DNA of 64,000 nucleotides from Carboxylicivirga mesophila (GCF_018271975.1 NZ_JAGUCN010000022.1:46757-110756); one strand, 5' to 3'. Positions 46,701 through 55,450 are shown, counted from the first letter of the stretch. Notes: generated by a model from the letters alone, not told the origin. Translations and numbers: made by a program.

Positions 46701-48384
46701 CTAAAATGGAATTCAAAAGCGAGTCGGTGTAAGAGGCATTTTCGCCCAGTAAAAAGGCAATTTTCTGAACGGTCTCCATGTTCTTTTTAATTACCTCTTT
46801 AGTTCTTTTCTCAACAATGTCTTTTCTGAATTGTGGTTGTTGGGCACTTTGGATAATACCGGTTACCAGTTTATGTTTTTGGATATTAAATACCGATAGC
46901 TGCAGGTTGCGGTTGTTTTCTTGTACAGGCAGCTCATAGTATTCCTTACCTGTTAGAAGTGCCGTTTTAAACAGCTTGGCAAAAGCACTTAGTTTACTTA
47001 GGTCAGCTCCTCTCATACCTGGATTGGCCTCGTAGCATAACTCTGTTTCGTTGCCCATTAAACGAGCAAAACTGGCATTCATCTCCACCACTTTGCAGTT
47101 TTCATCCACTATGACTACCCCCGATGGAATTTTTTGAAGCAGAATAGTTGCTTTATGATGGGCTACCATACGCATGTATGATACGCACATGGCTGTTTCG
47201 GCATTGCCACTTAACAGTGCATGAGCAAAATCACGACAAGTATCGTAACCGCAACCGCTGCAGTTGAGCTCGTCAGCCACGCTGTTTTTGCCAATGCTAT
47301 GCAAGGCTTCTTTTATTTGTTCTGCCCTGAAAAGTTCTTTCTCAACCGTTTCTATATTGAAAAAGTCACGTTCAATATTCACAGCCTGCTCTTCTTTTCT
47401 CTCCGTATCGCCACAGGTCTGACGCTGGCAAAAACTGTTGCGTACCTGCAGGTATTTACTGGCAATAGCTGATTTAGCGCTCATGCCCGGACCGTTAAGG
47501 CAGCCCGTTTCGCAGGCTAGCAACTCCAAAAACAGAGGTTTGTCGTGCCCCAGTTCATCCAGATTGTCCAGTGCATTCCGTACCATGTTCTGACCAGTAA
47601 AGCTCATGAAGGTGCTTTCATCATTTTTATTCTCACGTTTGATTGTTTCTACCATGCCACCATCCAACGGGTAAATGACACCTTCATGAGCCTGGTAAGG
47701 GCTAAAGGATATTTGTTTATCTGTTTGTGTATTGATTTTTTCTGATTCGATCCAGTCATTCAGCTCCTGAAAGGTCAAGGATACATCCACTAGATCGGAA
47801 TAATCGGCCTCCGATTTCTTGCCAATGCACGGACCAATGAATACCACACCTATTTCCTGACCATACCACTGTCGTAGCATGCGTGCATGTGTCAGCATGG
47901 GCGACATGTAGGGTGTAATGGCCATAGTGTGTTGAGGATAGTATTTGCGGATGAGCTCAACCACCACCGGGCAAGCCGATGAAATATATACACCTGATTG
48001 TCGCACATTCAGGTAATTAGCTACTTGTCTGGATACTTCCTGAGCTCCAATAGCAGTTTCAGAAACACCTGTAAATCCCAAAGCGTTAAGTTTATTCAGG
48101 ATGTGTTGTGAGTCTGTGCCGTATTCAGCTACATATGATGGTGCCAGTGATACATATACTTCTTTTTTTTCTTTGAGTAGCAATTTTGCCCTGGAAATTC
48201 CATCTCTTACTTTTTTTGCACCGGTCGGACAAATGGCCACACAATGCCCGCAATAGATGCATAAGGAATCAACCACCGAAGCCCGGTTGTCGCTAACCTT
48301 AATGGCTTTGGTTGGGCACTCGCGAATGCATTTATAGCAATCCTTGCAGTCGTTTGTTTCGGTGTATATGGGTTTTAAATGCAT
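46675..48384 (-). CDS. Putative sensory [FeFe]-hydrogenase with PAS domain (HydS-like)
   Basis: 569 residues. Two N-terminal [4Fe-4S] ferredoxin motifs (CKDCYKCIRECP, CIYCGHCVAICP), H-cluster domain (about 75-310), a further Cys cluster CSGCGYDTCRDF...AMC (about 385-410), a PAS domain (about 425-510) and a C-terminal helical tail. H-cluster loops: L1 reads SSACPVV, so the first Cys of TSCCP (proton transfer) is Ala while the cluster ligand Cys is kept; L2 FIGPCIGKKSEA and L3 LLACETGCLNGPG retain their Cys. Replacement of that Cys by Ala is known for group C sensory enzymes such as Thermotoga HydS, and PAS fusion supports a signalling rather than catalytic role. Co-transcribed with the SpoIIE phosphatase. 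Confidence 0.9.
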   Translation of the reverse strand: MHLKPIYTETNDCKDCYKCIRECPTKAIKVSDNRASVVDSLCIYCGHCVAICPTGAKKVRDGISRAKLLLKEKKEVYVSLAPSYVAEYGTDSQHILNKLNALGFTGVSETAIGAQEVSRQVANYLNVRQSGVYISSACPVVVELIRKYYPQHTMAITPYMSPMLTHARMLRQWYGQEIGVVFIGPCIGKKSEADYSDLVDVSLTFQELNDWIESEKINTQTDKQISFSPYQAHEGVIYPLDGGMVETIKRENKNDESTFMSFTGQNMVRNALDNLDELGHDKPLFLELLACETGCLNGPGMSAKSAIASKYLQVRNSFCQRQTCGDTERKEEQAVNIERDFFNIETVEKELFRAEQIKEALHSIGKNSVADELNCSGCGYDTCRDFAHALLSGNAETAMCVSYMRMVAHHKATILLQKIPSGVVIVDENCKVVEMNASFARLMGNETELCYEANPGMRGADLSKLSAFAKLFKTALLTGKEYYELPVQENNRNLQLSVFNIQKHKLVTGIIQSAQQPQFRKDIVEKRTKEVIKKNMETVQKIAFLLGENASYTDSLLNSILDAQNNEHA

Positions 48385-48647
48385 GCGGCCTTATCAAAAT
48401 GGTTGGATAAAATAGTGGGCAGGTTGCTTGGGGTGACTTCTTCAAAAACAACTTCATCAAGTTCAATAACTGGGCCCCTATTGCACATCTCATGACACAG
48501 GTGTCCTCTAAAATCAATTTGAGAATCAATTTTTCGCTCTTTCACGAAATCCTGTATGATTTTTAGGTTCTCGGCATTGCCCCTGGAATGACATGAGCTG
48601 CCGAGGCATATCAGAATCTTGTGAGAAATTGTTGCTTCCATGGTCAT
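48375..48647 (-). CDS. Thioredoxin-like [2Fe-2S] ferredoxin, first gene of hydrogenase operon
   Basis: About 90 residues with the start at ATG 48647 (48641 also possible); the in-frame extension to 48710 runs through the sigma-54 promoter and is rejected. C-x4-C (CLGSSC) and C-x3-C (CHEMC) match the NuoE-type [2Fe-2S] fold. It overlaps the HydS-like gene by 10 nt. Likely passes electrons to or from HydS. Confidence 0.87.
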   Translation of the reverse strand: MTMEATISHKILICLGSSCHSRGNAENLKIIQDFVKERKIDSQIDFRGHLCHEMCNRGPVIELDEVVFEEVTPSNLPTILSNHFDKAACI

Positions 48648-48666
48648 TTTGTTTGATAGCATAAGA

Positions 48667-48681
48667 GCCAAGGGTGTGCCA
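48667..48681 (-). promoter_or_regulatory. Sigma-54 (-24/-12) promoter of the hydrogenase operon
   Basis: Reading the minus strand, TGGCAC (48681-48676) is followed by CCTTGGC so that GG and GC are separated by exactly 10 nt (GG-N10-GC), the invariant sigma-54 geometry; the -12 element TGGC differs from TTGC by one base. Transcription would start near 48655, 8-14 nt before the first ATG. Confidence 0.65.
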
Positions 48682-48753
48682 AAAGACTTAATAGTAAGTA
48701 TTTCAGGCAATAAAGAAATTCATCTTTAATTATAGTGGGGATACAGCAAATTC

Positions 48754-48824
48754 AGTGTACTAAAAATACACACTTGCAATTGAAAAATGTAATAAAATAG
48801 TACAGTGTAATAAAATAGTACACT
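48754..48824. promoter_or_regulatory. Three dyad sites, candidate enhancers for the sigma-54 activator
   Basis: AGTGT-N11-ACACT occurs twice (48754-48774 and 48804-48824), each followed by TTGCA, with starts exactly 50 bp apart. A third related site TGTAATAAAATAGTACA at 48788-48804 repeats at 48806-48822. They lie 75-150 bp upstream of the -24/-12 element, the usual enhancer position. Confidence 0.65.
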
Positions 48825-48828
48825 TGCA

Positions 48829-50601
48829 TTAAGTAATCGGCAGTTTGTACTTTTTAATCTTGAGGTATAAGGTATTTCTGCTTACTCCTAAGGAATTGGC
48901 AGCGTGTGTCATGTTATTGTTGAAGTGCCTGATGGTTTTTAAAATGAGCTCGCGTTCCATTTCTTTTACGGTGGTCAGCTTAAGCGATATGTCGCTGTCA
49001 TTGGTCTGAGGAGTGTTTGTGGCTTGCACAACGGGCTGCGGACTTTCAAGCTCTTTCTTCAGGTTTTCGAAAGAAATATCACCATCCAAAATAACATATT
49101 GTTCAATGGCATTTTCCAATTCGCGGATATTGCCAGGCCAGTCGTAATCCAGAAATTGTTGTAAAGTAGAGTAGCGAATTTGTGGCACTTGTTTTTGCAG
49201 GCGTACTGATTTTTTATTCAGGAAGAAGCGGATAAGTGATGGCAGATCTTCCATTCGCTCTCTTAATGCCGGTATCTTTAAAGGAATAACGCTGAGTCTG
49301 TAGAATAAATCTAATCGAAAATGACCCTTTTCAACTTCTTCTTTCAGATTCTTGTTGGTGGCAGCAATAATGCGCACATCAACGGGAATGGTTTTTTCTC
49401 CCCCTACACGTGTAATAGCACCTTCCTGTATGGCGCGTAACAGCTTAACCTGTACTTCAGGTTTCATGTCGCCTACTTCATCCAGGAATAATGTACCGCC
49501 ATTGGCCAGTTCAAATTTGCCAGGATGACCACCTTTTTTAGCACCGGTGAAGGCCCCGTCATCGTATCCGAATAATTCGCTTTCAATCAGGTTGTCGCTG
49601 ATGGCCGCGCAGTTAATGGCGACAAATCCTTTGTCGTGTCTGCAGCTGGCGTTATGTATGCTTTGCGCAAATACTTCCTTGCCCGTTCCACTCTCGGCTT
49701 CTATCAATATAGTTGATGGGCTGTCAGAAATATTTTTAGCAAAGTCCACCAGTTTGCGCATCTTTTGGCTTTTGGCAATAATATCTTTAAAGGTAAAGCG
49801 CGCCTGCATACCGGTGTATTTATTCACCAGGTGATACACATTTTCCAATTCGCGTATAGCAATAACCATCCCAATCAGGCTTACCTGCTCCTGGTTGAGA
49901 ATGGGTGTAACTGTAACGTTAAATTTGGCTTTGCGGTCGGGTGTGGTAATGGCGATTTCTTCATTGAGGAACTTTTCGCCTGAACTCACCAGCTGATAAA
50001 TATTTTTCCAGTTCGGGATGAGGTTTTTAATGGGGATTTTCAGCAAATCGCGCCTGCGAATATTGATCCATTGACAGGCCTGATTATTGGCGTATCGTAT
50101 CTCACCAGTAGTGCTGACCGATATAATCCCTACTTTTAAGGCATTCATCATCGCAAAGGTAAACTGATGGGTATCATCCATCTGCTTTTGCAGGTCAGCT
50201 CCTTTTAGTAAGGCCCCAATATTAGTGTTGATTACTGAGGTAGCCAGTTTTAGCCATGGAAAATCAATATCGATCGATGAAATAAGAAACACCTTGTAAG
50301 GCAGTTGCACTGTGTCTTCTTCCTCATACTTGATGAGGTTGTAAACAGAGTTACCCAAACGAACTATACCCTGATGTTTGGTGGCTTCCCATTGAATACG
50401 TTCTTCAAGCATCATCCAGTTTTGCCCTGTGGCAAGGGTAAACTTCTTTGGAAAGGACAAGTTGCCATGTAGCTGCATAATATGGCCTTGCTCATCAACT
50501 ACCACCAGTTTAAAAAACGCAGTGTCCATGTTCTTAACAAACATGTTTAGAGCTTCATTAAGCAGCAGTTTGTGTGAAGATGAGACTTTGCTTGATTTCA
50601 T
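48829..50601 (-). CDS. Sigma-54-dependent transcriptional activator with PAS domain
   Basis: 590 residues. N-terminal GAF-like input region (about 1-130), PAS domain (about 145-255: MNALKVGIISVSTTGEIRY...), AAA+ domain with Walker A EAESGTGKE (about 300), sigma-54 loop GAFTGA (about 350), Walker B GGTLFLDEVGDM and R-finger region, and a Fis-type C-terminal HTH (NMTHAANSLGVSRNTLYLKIKKY). No receiver domain, so it is controlled by its input domains, not by phosphotransfer. It is transcribed in the same direction as the hydrogenase operon, with 181 bp between holding a -24/-12 promoter and dyad sites. It very probably activates that operon; the signal (redox, ligand or HydS-linked) is unknown. 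Confidence 0.95.
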   Translation of the reverse strand: MKSSKVSSSHKLLLNEALNMFVKNMDTAFFKLVVVDEQGHIMQLHGNLSFPKKFTLATGQNWMMLEERIQWEATKHQGIVRLGNSVYNLIKYEEEDTVQLPYKVFLISSIDIDFPWLKLATSVINTNIGALLKGADLQKQMDDTHQFTFAMMNALKVGIISVSTTGEIRYANNQACQWINIRRRDLLKIPIKNLIPNWKNIYQLVSSGEKFLNEEIAITTPDRKAKFNVTVTPILNQEQVSLIGMVIAIRELENVYHLVNKYTGMQARFTFKDIIAKSQKMRKLVDFAKNISDSPSTILIEAESGTGKEVFAQSIHNASCRHDKGFVAINCAAISDNLIESELFGYDDGAFTGAKKGGHPGKFELANGGTLFLDEVGDMKPEVQVKLLRAIQEGAITRVGGEKTIPVDVRIIAATNKNLKEEVEKGHFRLDLFYRLSVIPLKIPALRERMEDLPSLIRFFLNKKSVRLQKQVPQIRYSTLQQFLDYDWPGNIRELENAIEQYVILDGDISFENLKKELESPQPVVQATNTPQTNDSDISLKLTTVKEMERELILKTIRHFNNNMTHAANSLGVSRNTLYLKIKKYKLPIT

Positions 50602-50690
50602 TGTAAGTCAGTTTGTTGTTCGCTTGTTGTCTGTGTTGTCTGCAAAATTACTCTTTTAATTCTCATTCGCCTAAGTAGTCAGTCTGTTTT

Positions 50691-50714
50691 CGCCCAGCTG
50701 GGCGGCATTAATGC
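50691..50714. promoter_or_regulatory. Back-to-back palindromes in the regulator/tonB divergent region
   Basis: CGCCC-AGCT-GGGCG (50691-50704) is immediately followed by GCATTAATGC (50705-50714). Both are perfect. The first has the same arms as 51818-51831 upstream of the second tonB gene. Confidence 0.5.
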
Positions 50715-50930
50715 ACAATGGAATCTGGTGTTAAGGCTAACTCAGTGTATTTGCTTTAGGGTTTAACTGTCATAAATTTAGTAAGTTGACACTTGTTGTG
50801 GCGTGAGTTGATGGCTTAAAAGCAAGGTTTGGTATGCTACTTGGCAATAGATGAATACCCCATTGGTTAATTGCGCTGATAGTAGCAATGCGACCAATGA
50901 TGATGTATAACTTTTAAAAATCCGTAGCCT

Positions 50931-51611
50931 ATGGAAGTAAAGAAAAGTAAAAAAGCCGACCTGGAGCGCAAGCGGTCTCTGTTTTTCCAAATAGGACTGA
51001 TCATTACCTTGGGAGCCATATTAGTGGCTTTTGAGTGGAGTAGTATGGATGCCACATCTGATGCCCTGGCATGGGTGGATGAGGAGGTACTGGAAGAAGA
51101 AGCTCCACCAATAACCCGACAGGAAGAGGTAAAACCTCCGCCACCGCCTCCACCACCCCGTGCAACAGATATTATTCAGATAGTGGATAATGATGTTGAA
51201 CTGGATGAAGAGCTGGAAATTGATGATGTTGACGTTGATGAAGATTTCGAAGTTGACTTATCAGAACTAAACATGGAAGAGGAAGATACCGATGACCAGA
51301 TCTTTATAATTGTTGAGCAGATGCCCGAGTTCCCGGGGGGCGATGCGGCCTTAATCAAGTACATTACCTCACATGTGAAATATCCGGTCATTTGCCAGGA
51401 GAATGGCGTACAGGGAAGGGTAAGTGTTTCATTCGTCATTAATGAAAAAGGGGAGGTCACCAATGTGAAAGCCTATCGTGGCGTCGATCCCAATCTGGAG
51501 CGTGAAGCTATACGTGTTGTTCAGTCATTACCCAAATGGAAGCCGGGCAAGCAGCGTGGACGACCCGTTAAAGTATCATACTCTGTTCCTGTGGTATTTA
51601 AGCTGCAATAG
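50931..51611 (+). CDS. TonB energy-transducing protein (paralog 1)
   Basis: 226 residues. Short cytoplasmic N-terminus, one membrane helix (about 18-36: LFFQIGLIITLGAILVAFEW), a proline-rich stretch (PPPPPPPP) and Asp/Glu-rich periplasmic linker, then the C-terminal TonB domain (FPGGDAALIKYITSHVKYPVIC, GRVSVSFVINEKGEVTNVK, LPKWKPGKQRGRPVKVSYSVPV). It couples the proton-motive force via ExbBD to TonB-dependent receptors such as SusC. A second paralog follows 405 bp downstream. No exbBD in the window. Confidence 0.93.
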   Translation: MEVKKSKKADLERKRSLFFQIGLIITLGAILVAFEWSSMDATSDALAWVDEEVLEEEAPPITRQEEVKPPPPPPPPRATDIIQIVDNDVELDEELEIDDVDVDEDFEVDLSELNMEEEDTDDQIFIIVEQMPEFPGGDAALIKYITSHVKYPVICQENGVQGRVSVSFVINEKGEVTNVKAYRGVDPNLEREAIRVVQSLPKWKPGKQRGRPVKVSYSVPVVFKLQ

Positions 51612-51712
51612 CAGTGATGTTTAACTTATGTAAAAAGTATTGTGTATGACGAAATAATTTAATGAAGACCCTTTTTAAAGTTGAGAAAACGTTCTCAATA
51701 ATTTTTCAGAAT

Positions 51713-51783
51713 AAAAGCCGATGAGTTCACAACGACCCTGCAATATTCGAATCGAAAGACAAAAGGTGAACCCATCGGCTTTA
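51713..51783 (+). repeat. Long hairpin between the tonB paralogs
   Basis: AAAAGCCGATGAGTTCAC (51713-51730) pairs with 51766-51783 (one G-U/mismatch position), enclosing a 35-nt loop that itself contains ATTCGAAT. A terminator with a large loop or a regulatory RNA element is possible; T residues after the right arm are few. Confidence 0.5.
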
Positions 51784-51808
51784 TTGTGCGATTTTGCGGA
51801 TAAGACAT

Positions 51809-51833
51809 GGGCGATATCGCCCGGCCGGGCGAT
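51809..51833. promoter_or_regulatory. Overlapping GC-rich palindromes upstream of the second tonB
   Basis: GGGCG-ATAT-CGCCC (51809-51822) overlaps ATCGCCCGGCCGGGCGAT (51816-51833); both are perfect palindromes. The second contains CGCCC-N4-GGGCG, also found at 50691 upstream of the first tonB. Candidate shared operator. Confidence 0.5.
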
Positions 51834-52016
51834 TTGAATAAAGTTTGGTTGGCTGGCATTTAATTCAATAAGTGAAAAATTGAGACTTGTAAAGTTCTGT
51901 AAAAGAGCTGTTAGGGGGTTTGGTGAAGATTTTTATTCGCGGCAATACAATTAATGGAATGCTGCTTGAAACTAATCAGACAACTAACATTAGTAACCTC
52001 ACAAAACTACATCGTC

Positions 52017-52682
52017 ATGAAAGCAAAAAAATACAGACACGCAGATTTAGAGAATAAGAGAGGTATCTTTTTTCAGGTTGGTTTAATTGTTGCATTGGGG
52101 GCATCCTTGGCCGCCTTTGAATGGGGAACCACCGCTTCAGTACCATATCAAACTATTGAAGATGATCCTTTTGAGGTACAGGATATTATACCGATAACGC
52201 ATCCTGAAGAGCCTAAAAAAGAATTACCAAAGCCAAAAATTCTTACGGATTTAATACTGGTTGATGACACTTTTGATGGGCCCGATTGTGATCCGGTTAT
52301 TATTGGTGAAGATACCGGGGAGCCTTTTGAAATTCCTGAGGTTGCTCCTGAACCCGATGCCGAACCATCTACTTTTTACGTGGTGGAACACATGCCTGAA
52401 TTTCCGGGTGGCCAGGCTGCTTTACTGAAATATATAGCGACAAGTATAAAGTATCCGGTGATTTGTGTGGAGACTGGCATTACCGGAAAGGTCTTCATCT
52501 CGTTTGTAGTAAATGAAAAGGGCGAGGTGGTTGAAGCAAAGGTGGCTCGTAGCCCTGATGCCAATTTATCAGCCGAAGCCTTGCGCGTGGTTAATAATAT
52601 GCCTCAATGGACACCAGGCAGACAGCGAGATAAAGCGGTTCGCGTAGCCTACACCATTCCTGTCAACTTTGTTTTACAATAA
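52017..52682 (+). CDS. TonB energy-transducing protein (paralog 2)
   Basis: 221 residues from ATG 52017 (a longer in-frame start at 51954 adds residues without homology to paralog 1). MKAKKYRHADLENKRGIFFQ and the following membrane helix closely parallel paralog 1, as does the C-terminal domain (EHMPEFPGGQAALLKYIATS, KYPVIC, MPQWTPGRQRDKAV). The periplasmic linker is different and lacks the proline run, so it may reach receptors differently. Probably a tandem duplication followed by divergence of the linker. Confidence 0.92.
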   Translation: MKAKKYRHADLENKRGIFFQVGLIVALGASLAAFEWGTTASVPYQTIEDDPFEVQDIIPITHPEEPKKELPKPKILTDLILVDDTFDGPDCDPVIIGEDTGEPFEIPEVAPEPDAEPSTFYVVEHMPEFPGGQAALLKYIATSIKYPVICVETGITGKVFISFVVNEKGEVVEAKVARSPDANLSAEALRVVNNMPQWTPGRQRDKAVRVAYTIPVNFVLQ

Positions 52683-52884
52683 CTCTTCAAACCAATCTAT
52701 ATATAGAATCGACACTGGTTGGGCTAAGAAAAATTGTTTCATCCGTGCCTAAAGATTAAGCGATTATAAAAGCTTAGCCGGTGTCGTTTTCCTTCTGCAA
52801 CCTTACTTTATTAATGACAACCCTAGCTTTATCAGAAAGCTTCTGATACTGACCTCATTTATATTAACTCAAAACCCCAATGGT

Positions 52885-53901
52885 ATGAAAAACTATATGA
52901 ATAATATTAGCAATCGTATTTGGTTATTGGCTATTACCGTAGTGGTGTCGATTATTATTGTTGCTGCTTGTGCCGATGAGCCAACGACATTTAAAACTCG
53001 TGCCATTGGCTCGCCTGGCGAATTGTTGGTGGTGGTAGAAGATAAGTATTGGGAGGCTGATGAAGGACAATATCTAAAAGCCATTTTAAAGGACGAGTTT
53101 CCTGCTTTGCCGCAAGAAGAAACCATGTTCAAAAAAACGCGCATTAATTATGAACAGTTTAAGCGGCACTTCCGAACGTATCGTAATATCATGTTAGTAT
53201 CAGTTCGCCCGCAAGAAGTTGTCAATAGGGTGGAGTATCGCAAGCATGAATGGGCCATTAACCAATATGTGGCTGAGGTGATTGTTCGGTCGGCAGGCGA
53301 TTTGGAGTCGCTGCTTGAGCAAAAATGGCCAACCATGAAAGGGTTCTTTTATGGTGGAGATATTCAGTCAATGGCCGATTCATACATCAATCTTTATCAA
53401 CCAGAAGCCGTATCGCATATACAGTCCAACTACCCGTTCACCATTTATTTTCCCAAGGGTTTTAAACTCAAGAAAAACAAAGGACAGTTTAGCTGGCTCG
53501 ATGCTCAGCGACTGGGGAGTCAACTGGGAATTTTTGTTTATCAATGCCCCTTAGACTCTTTGGGAGAAATCAATGCCCAAAGCTTATTGCGCTTCCGGAA
53601 TAATTTATTGCGCAAACAGGTGCCTGGAGAGAACCGGGGATCGTTTATGACTACTGAAGAGCAGTTTCCGGTATCAGTTAATAAAGCGAAGTTTGCCAAC
53701 CGGCAGTGGATAGAGCTTCGTGGCCTATGGAAAGTGCAAGGCGATTTTATGGGAGGCCCTTTTGTTGATTATTTCTATAAGGATACCGAAAACAACCAAC
53801 TACTGATGATTAGCGGGTATGTTTATGCACCAGCCAAACCTAAAAAGGGTATTTTTATGCGCGAGGTTGAAGCTGTTTTAAAAACCATCCATGTCAATTA
53901 G
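52885..53901 (+). CDS. DUF4837-family lipoprotein
   Basis: 338 residues. Lipoprotein signal (lipobox AAC) followed by the DUF4837 pattern: RAIGSPGELLVVVEDKYWE, FPALPQEETMFKKTRINYEQF, RTYRNIMLVSV, and the C-terminal WKVQGDFMGGPFVDYFYKD and FMREVEAVLKTI. The family is confined to Bacteroidota; function unknown. Stands alone, about 90 nt upstream of the TPR protein. Confidence 0.82.
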   Translation: MKNYMNNISNRIWLLAITVVVSIIIVAACADEPTTFKTRAIGSPGELLVVVEDKYWEADEGQYLKAILKDEFPALPQEETMFKKTRINYEQFKRHFRTYRNIMLVSVRPQEVVNRVEYRKHEWAINQYVAEVIVRSAGDLESLLEQKWPTMKGFFYGGDIQSMADSYINLYQPEAVSHIQSNYPFTIYFPKGFKLKKNKGQFSWLDAQRLGSQLGIFVYQCPLDSLGEINAQSLLRFRNNLLRKQVPGENRGSFMTTEEQFPVSVNKAKFANRQWIELRGLWKVQGDFMGGPFVDYFYKDTENNQLLMISGYVYAPAKPKKGIFMREVEAVLKTIHVN

Positions 53902-53994
53902 AAGTTGAGTGGGCCATTAAGTTAACAAGCGTTAAAGAGTTGCCGCAGGTTGAAAAAGTTTGATGGATAACAAATAAAAGTCTATCATTACAGC

Positions 53995-54990
53995 ATGAGA
54001 TATATAGTATTGGTGCTGATGATGGGCTTTTTCTCTGTAAAGGCTCAGCAGAGCGAACCTGAAAAATTTATCAGGCAGGGACAGGCATTATTCGGACATG
54101 AATTGTATCAGGATGCCATCAATAAATATAAGCAGGCAATCGCTTTTGATAAGAAATGCGTAGAAGCTCATTATGAGTTGGCATATACTTATTTGGCGAT
54201 TAAGGATTATGACGAGGCCCTGTTTTATAGTCGAAATGTGTTAGGCGAGAAAAGTGATTATTGGCTGGATGCCCTTTTAATATATTGCGCGGTGCTTAAT
54301 AATAAAGGTAATGCCAAAGGCGCCATCAGAGAGTATAACAAGGCACTTAAGAAGTACCCGGATGAGTATTTGCTTTATTATAACATAGCAGAAAGTTACC
54401 AGCGTATCAATGAAGGTGAAAAGGCAGAAGACGCACTATTAAAAGCATTACGATTAAATAACAATCATATTCCCAGTCATCTGCTTCTGTCATCCATTAT
54501 GAAGTATCGTGGTGAAGTGCTGAAAAGTATGTTGCCATTGTATTACTGTTTATTGATTGAAGTTGATGAGCAGAATAAAGTGGTATTACTTGATGATCTG
54601 CAGGTGAGATGGCATGTGGCCATGGTTCAAAAGCCAGCTTTCGCAGCTCCGGTGAGTAAGCATGCAAGAGTATCGGGTTTAAAGGTGGCTGAATCAAAAT
54701 TAAATGCCATTGCCAGGGAAGTAGTAGTTAATAATCCTGATGAACCTTATACCCTAATAAATCAAACATTGGCGCTGTTTTCTATGCTGAATGAGGAGCA
54801 AACAGGGGAGATGGATTTTTTTGATATTCAATATGTCGATTTTTTCAAGCAGTTATATGTTGCTGGCCATGCGCAGTCGTATGCTTACTTTATTTGCAAT
54901 GCCAAATATAGTACAGAAGTTTTGCTGTGGTTAAGCGATAACCAATCGCAATTTAGTGCATTCATAAACTGGATGGAGCTGCAGCAGTAA
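53995..54990 (+). CDS. TPR-repeat protein, secreted
   Basis: 331 residues with a signal peptide (MRYIVLVLMMGFFSVKAQ). At least three or four TPR units in the first half (YQDAINKYKQAIAFDKKCVEAHYELAY, GNAKGAIREYNKALKKYPDEYLLYYNIAESY, EKAEDALLKALRLNNNHIPSH). The second half is not recognised. Probably a periplasmic or surface scaffolding protein. Confidence 0.85.
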   Translation: MRYIVLVLMMGFFSVKAQQSEPEKFIRQGQALFGHELYQDAINKYKQAIAFDKKCVEAHYELAYTYLAIKDYDEALFYSRNVLGEKSDYWLDALLIYCAVLNNKGNAKGAIREYNKALKKYPDEYLLYYNIAESYQRINEGEKAEDALLKALRLNNNHIPSHLLLSSIMKYRGEVLKSMLPLYYCLLIEVDEQNKVVLLDDLQVRWHVAMVQKPAFAAPVSKHARVSGLKVAESKLNAIAREVVVNNPDEPYTLINQTLALFSMLNEEQTGEMDFFDIQYVDFFKQLYVAGHAQSYAYFICNAKYSTEVLLWLSDNQSQFSAFINWMELQQ

Positions 54991-55091
54991 GCAATTGGTT
55001 ATTTCGTCAAAAATTGAAAATCTTTTTGTATCTTAAATAGCCCTCAGCCGTAGGAGTAGGAAATTGATGTTGAATTTTAAAAAGAGGTGTT

Positions 55092-55286
55092 ATGAGTAAC
55101 GTACTAACAAAGCATTTTCAATATACCGGAACGGATGATTTTGATAAGTCTTTAGATGAGCAAATCAATGACTTTATTACTAAAGAAGCAATAACAACCG
55201 ATAATTTGATAGATATTAAGTTTAGTGGACACTCTGATCAGGGAGTGGCCACCTATTCGGCATTGTTGCTTTATAAGAAAAGCTAA
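55092..55286 (+). CDS. Small hypothetical protein (64 aa)
   Basis: 64 residues with good local coding character, its own ATG and a terminator immediately after. SGHSDQGVATYSALLLYKK resembles the tail of small uncharacterised proteins, but I cannot name a family. Confidence 0.6.
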   Translation: MSNVLTKHFQYTGTDDFDKSLDEQINDFITKEAITTDNLIDIKFSGHSDQGVATYSALLLYKKS

Positions 55287-55294
55287 ATGTATTT

Positions 55295-55340
55295 ATTGGG
55301 ATGAATGGCATATAAGTGATGCTTTTCATCCCAATTTTAT
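55295..55340 (+). terminator. Terminator of the small gene
   Basis: ATTGGGATGAA (55295-55305) / TTCATCCCAAT (55325-55335), followed by T-rich DNA; loop of about 19 nt. Confidence 0.65.
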
Positions 55341-55450
55341 TTGTCTGAGTCAACTACCAAAGTTAAACTCAGTATATTCCCTCTTCTATTCAATCGTTTA
55401 ATGCAAAGCTGACAGTGGTGGCTTTTATGGTCAATTGCTATCTTTGTTTG

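Noticed and set aside
45495..48384. Locus considered as an Rnf or NADH-dehydrogenase-like complex
   Set aside because: No membrane subunits or flavin domains; H-cluster motifs and the phosphatase fit a hydrogenase/sensor operon instead.
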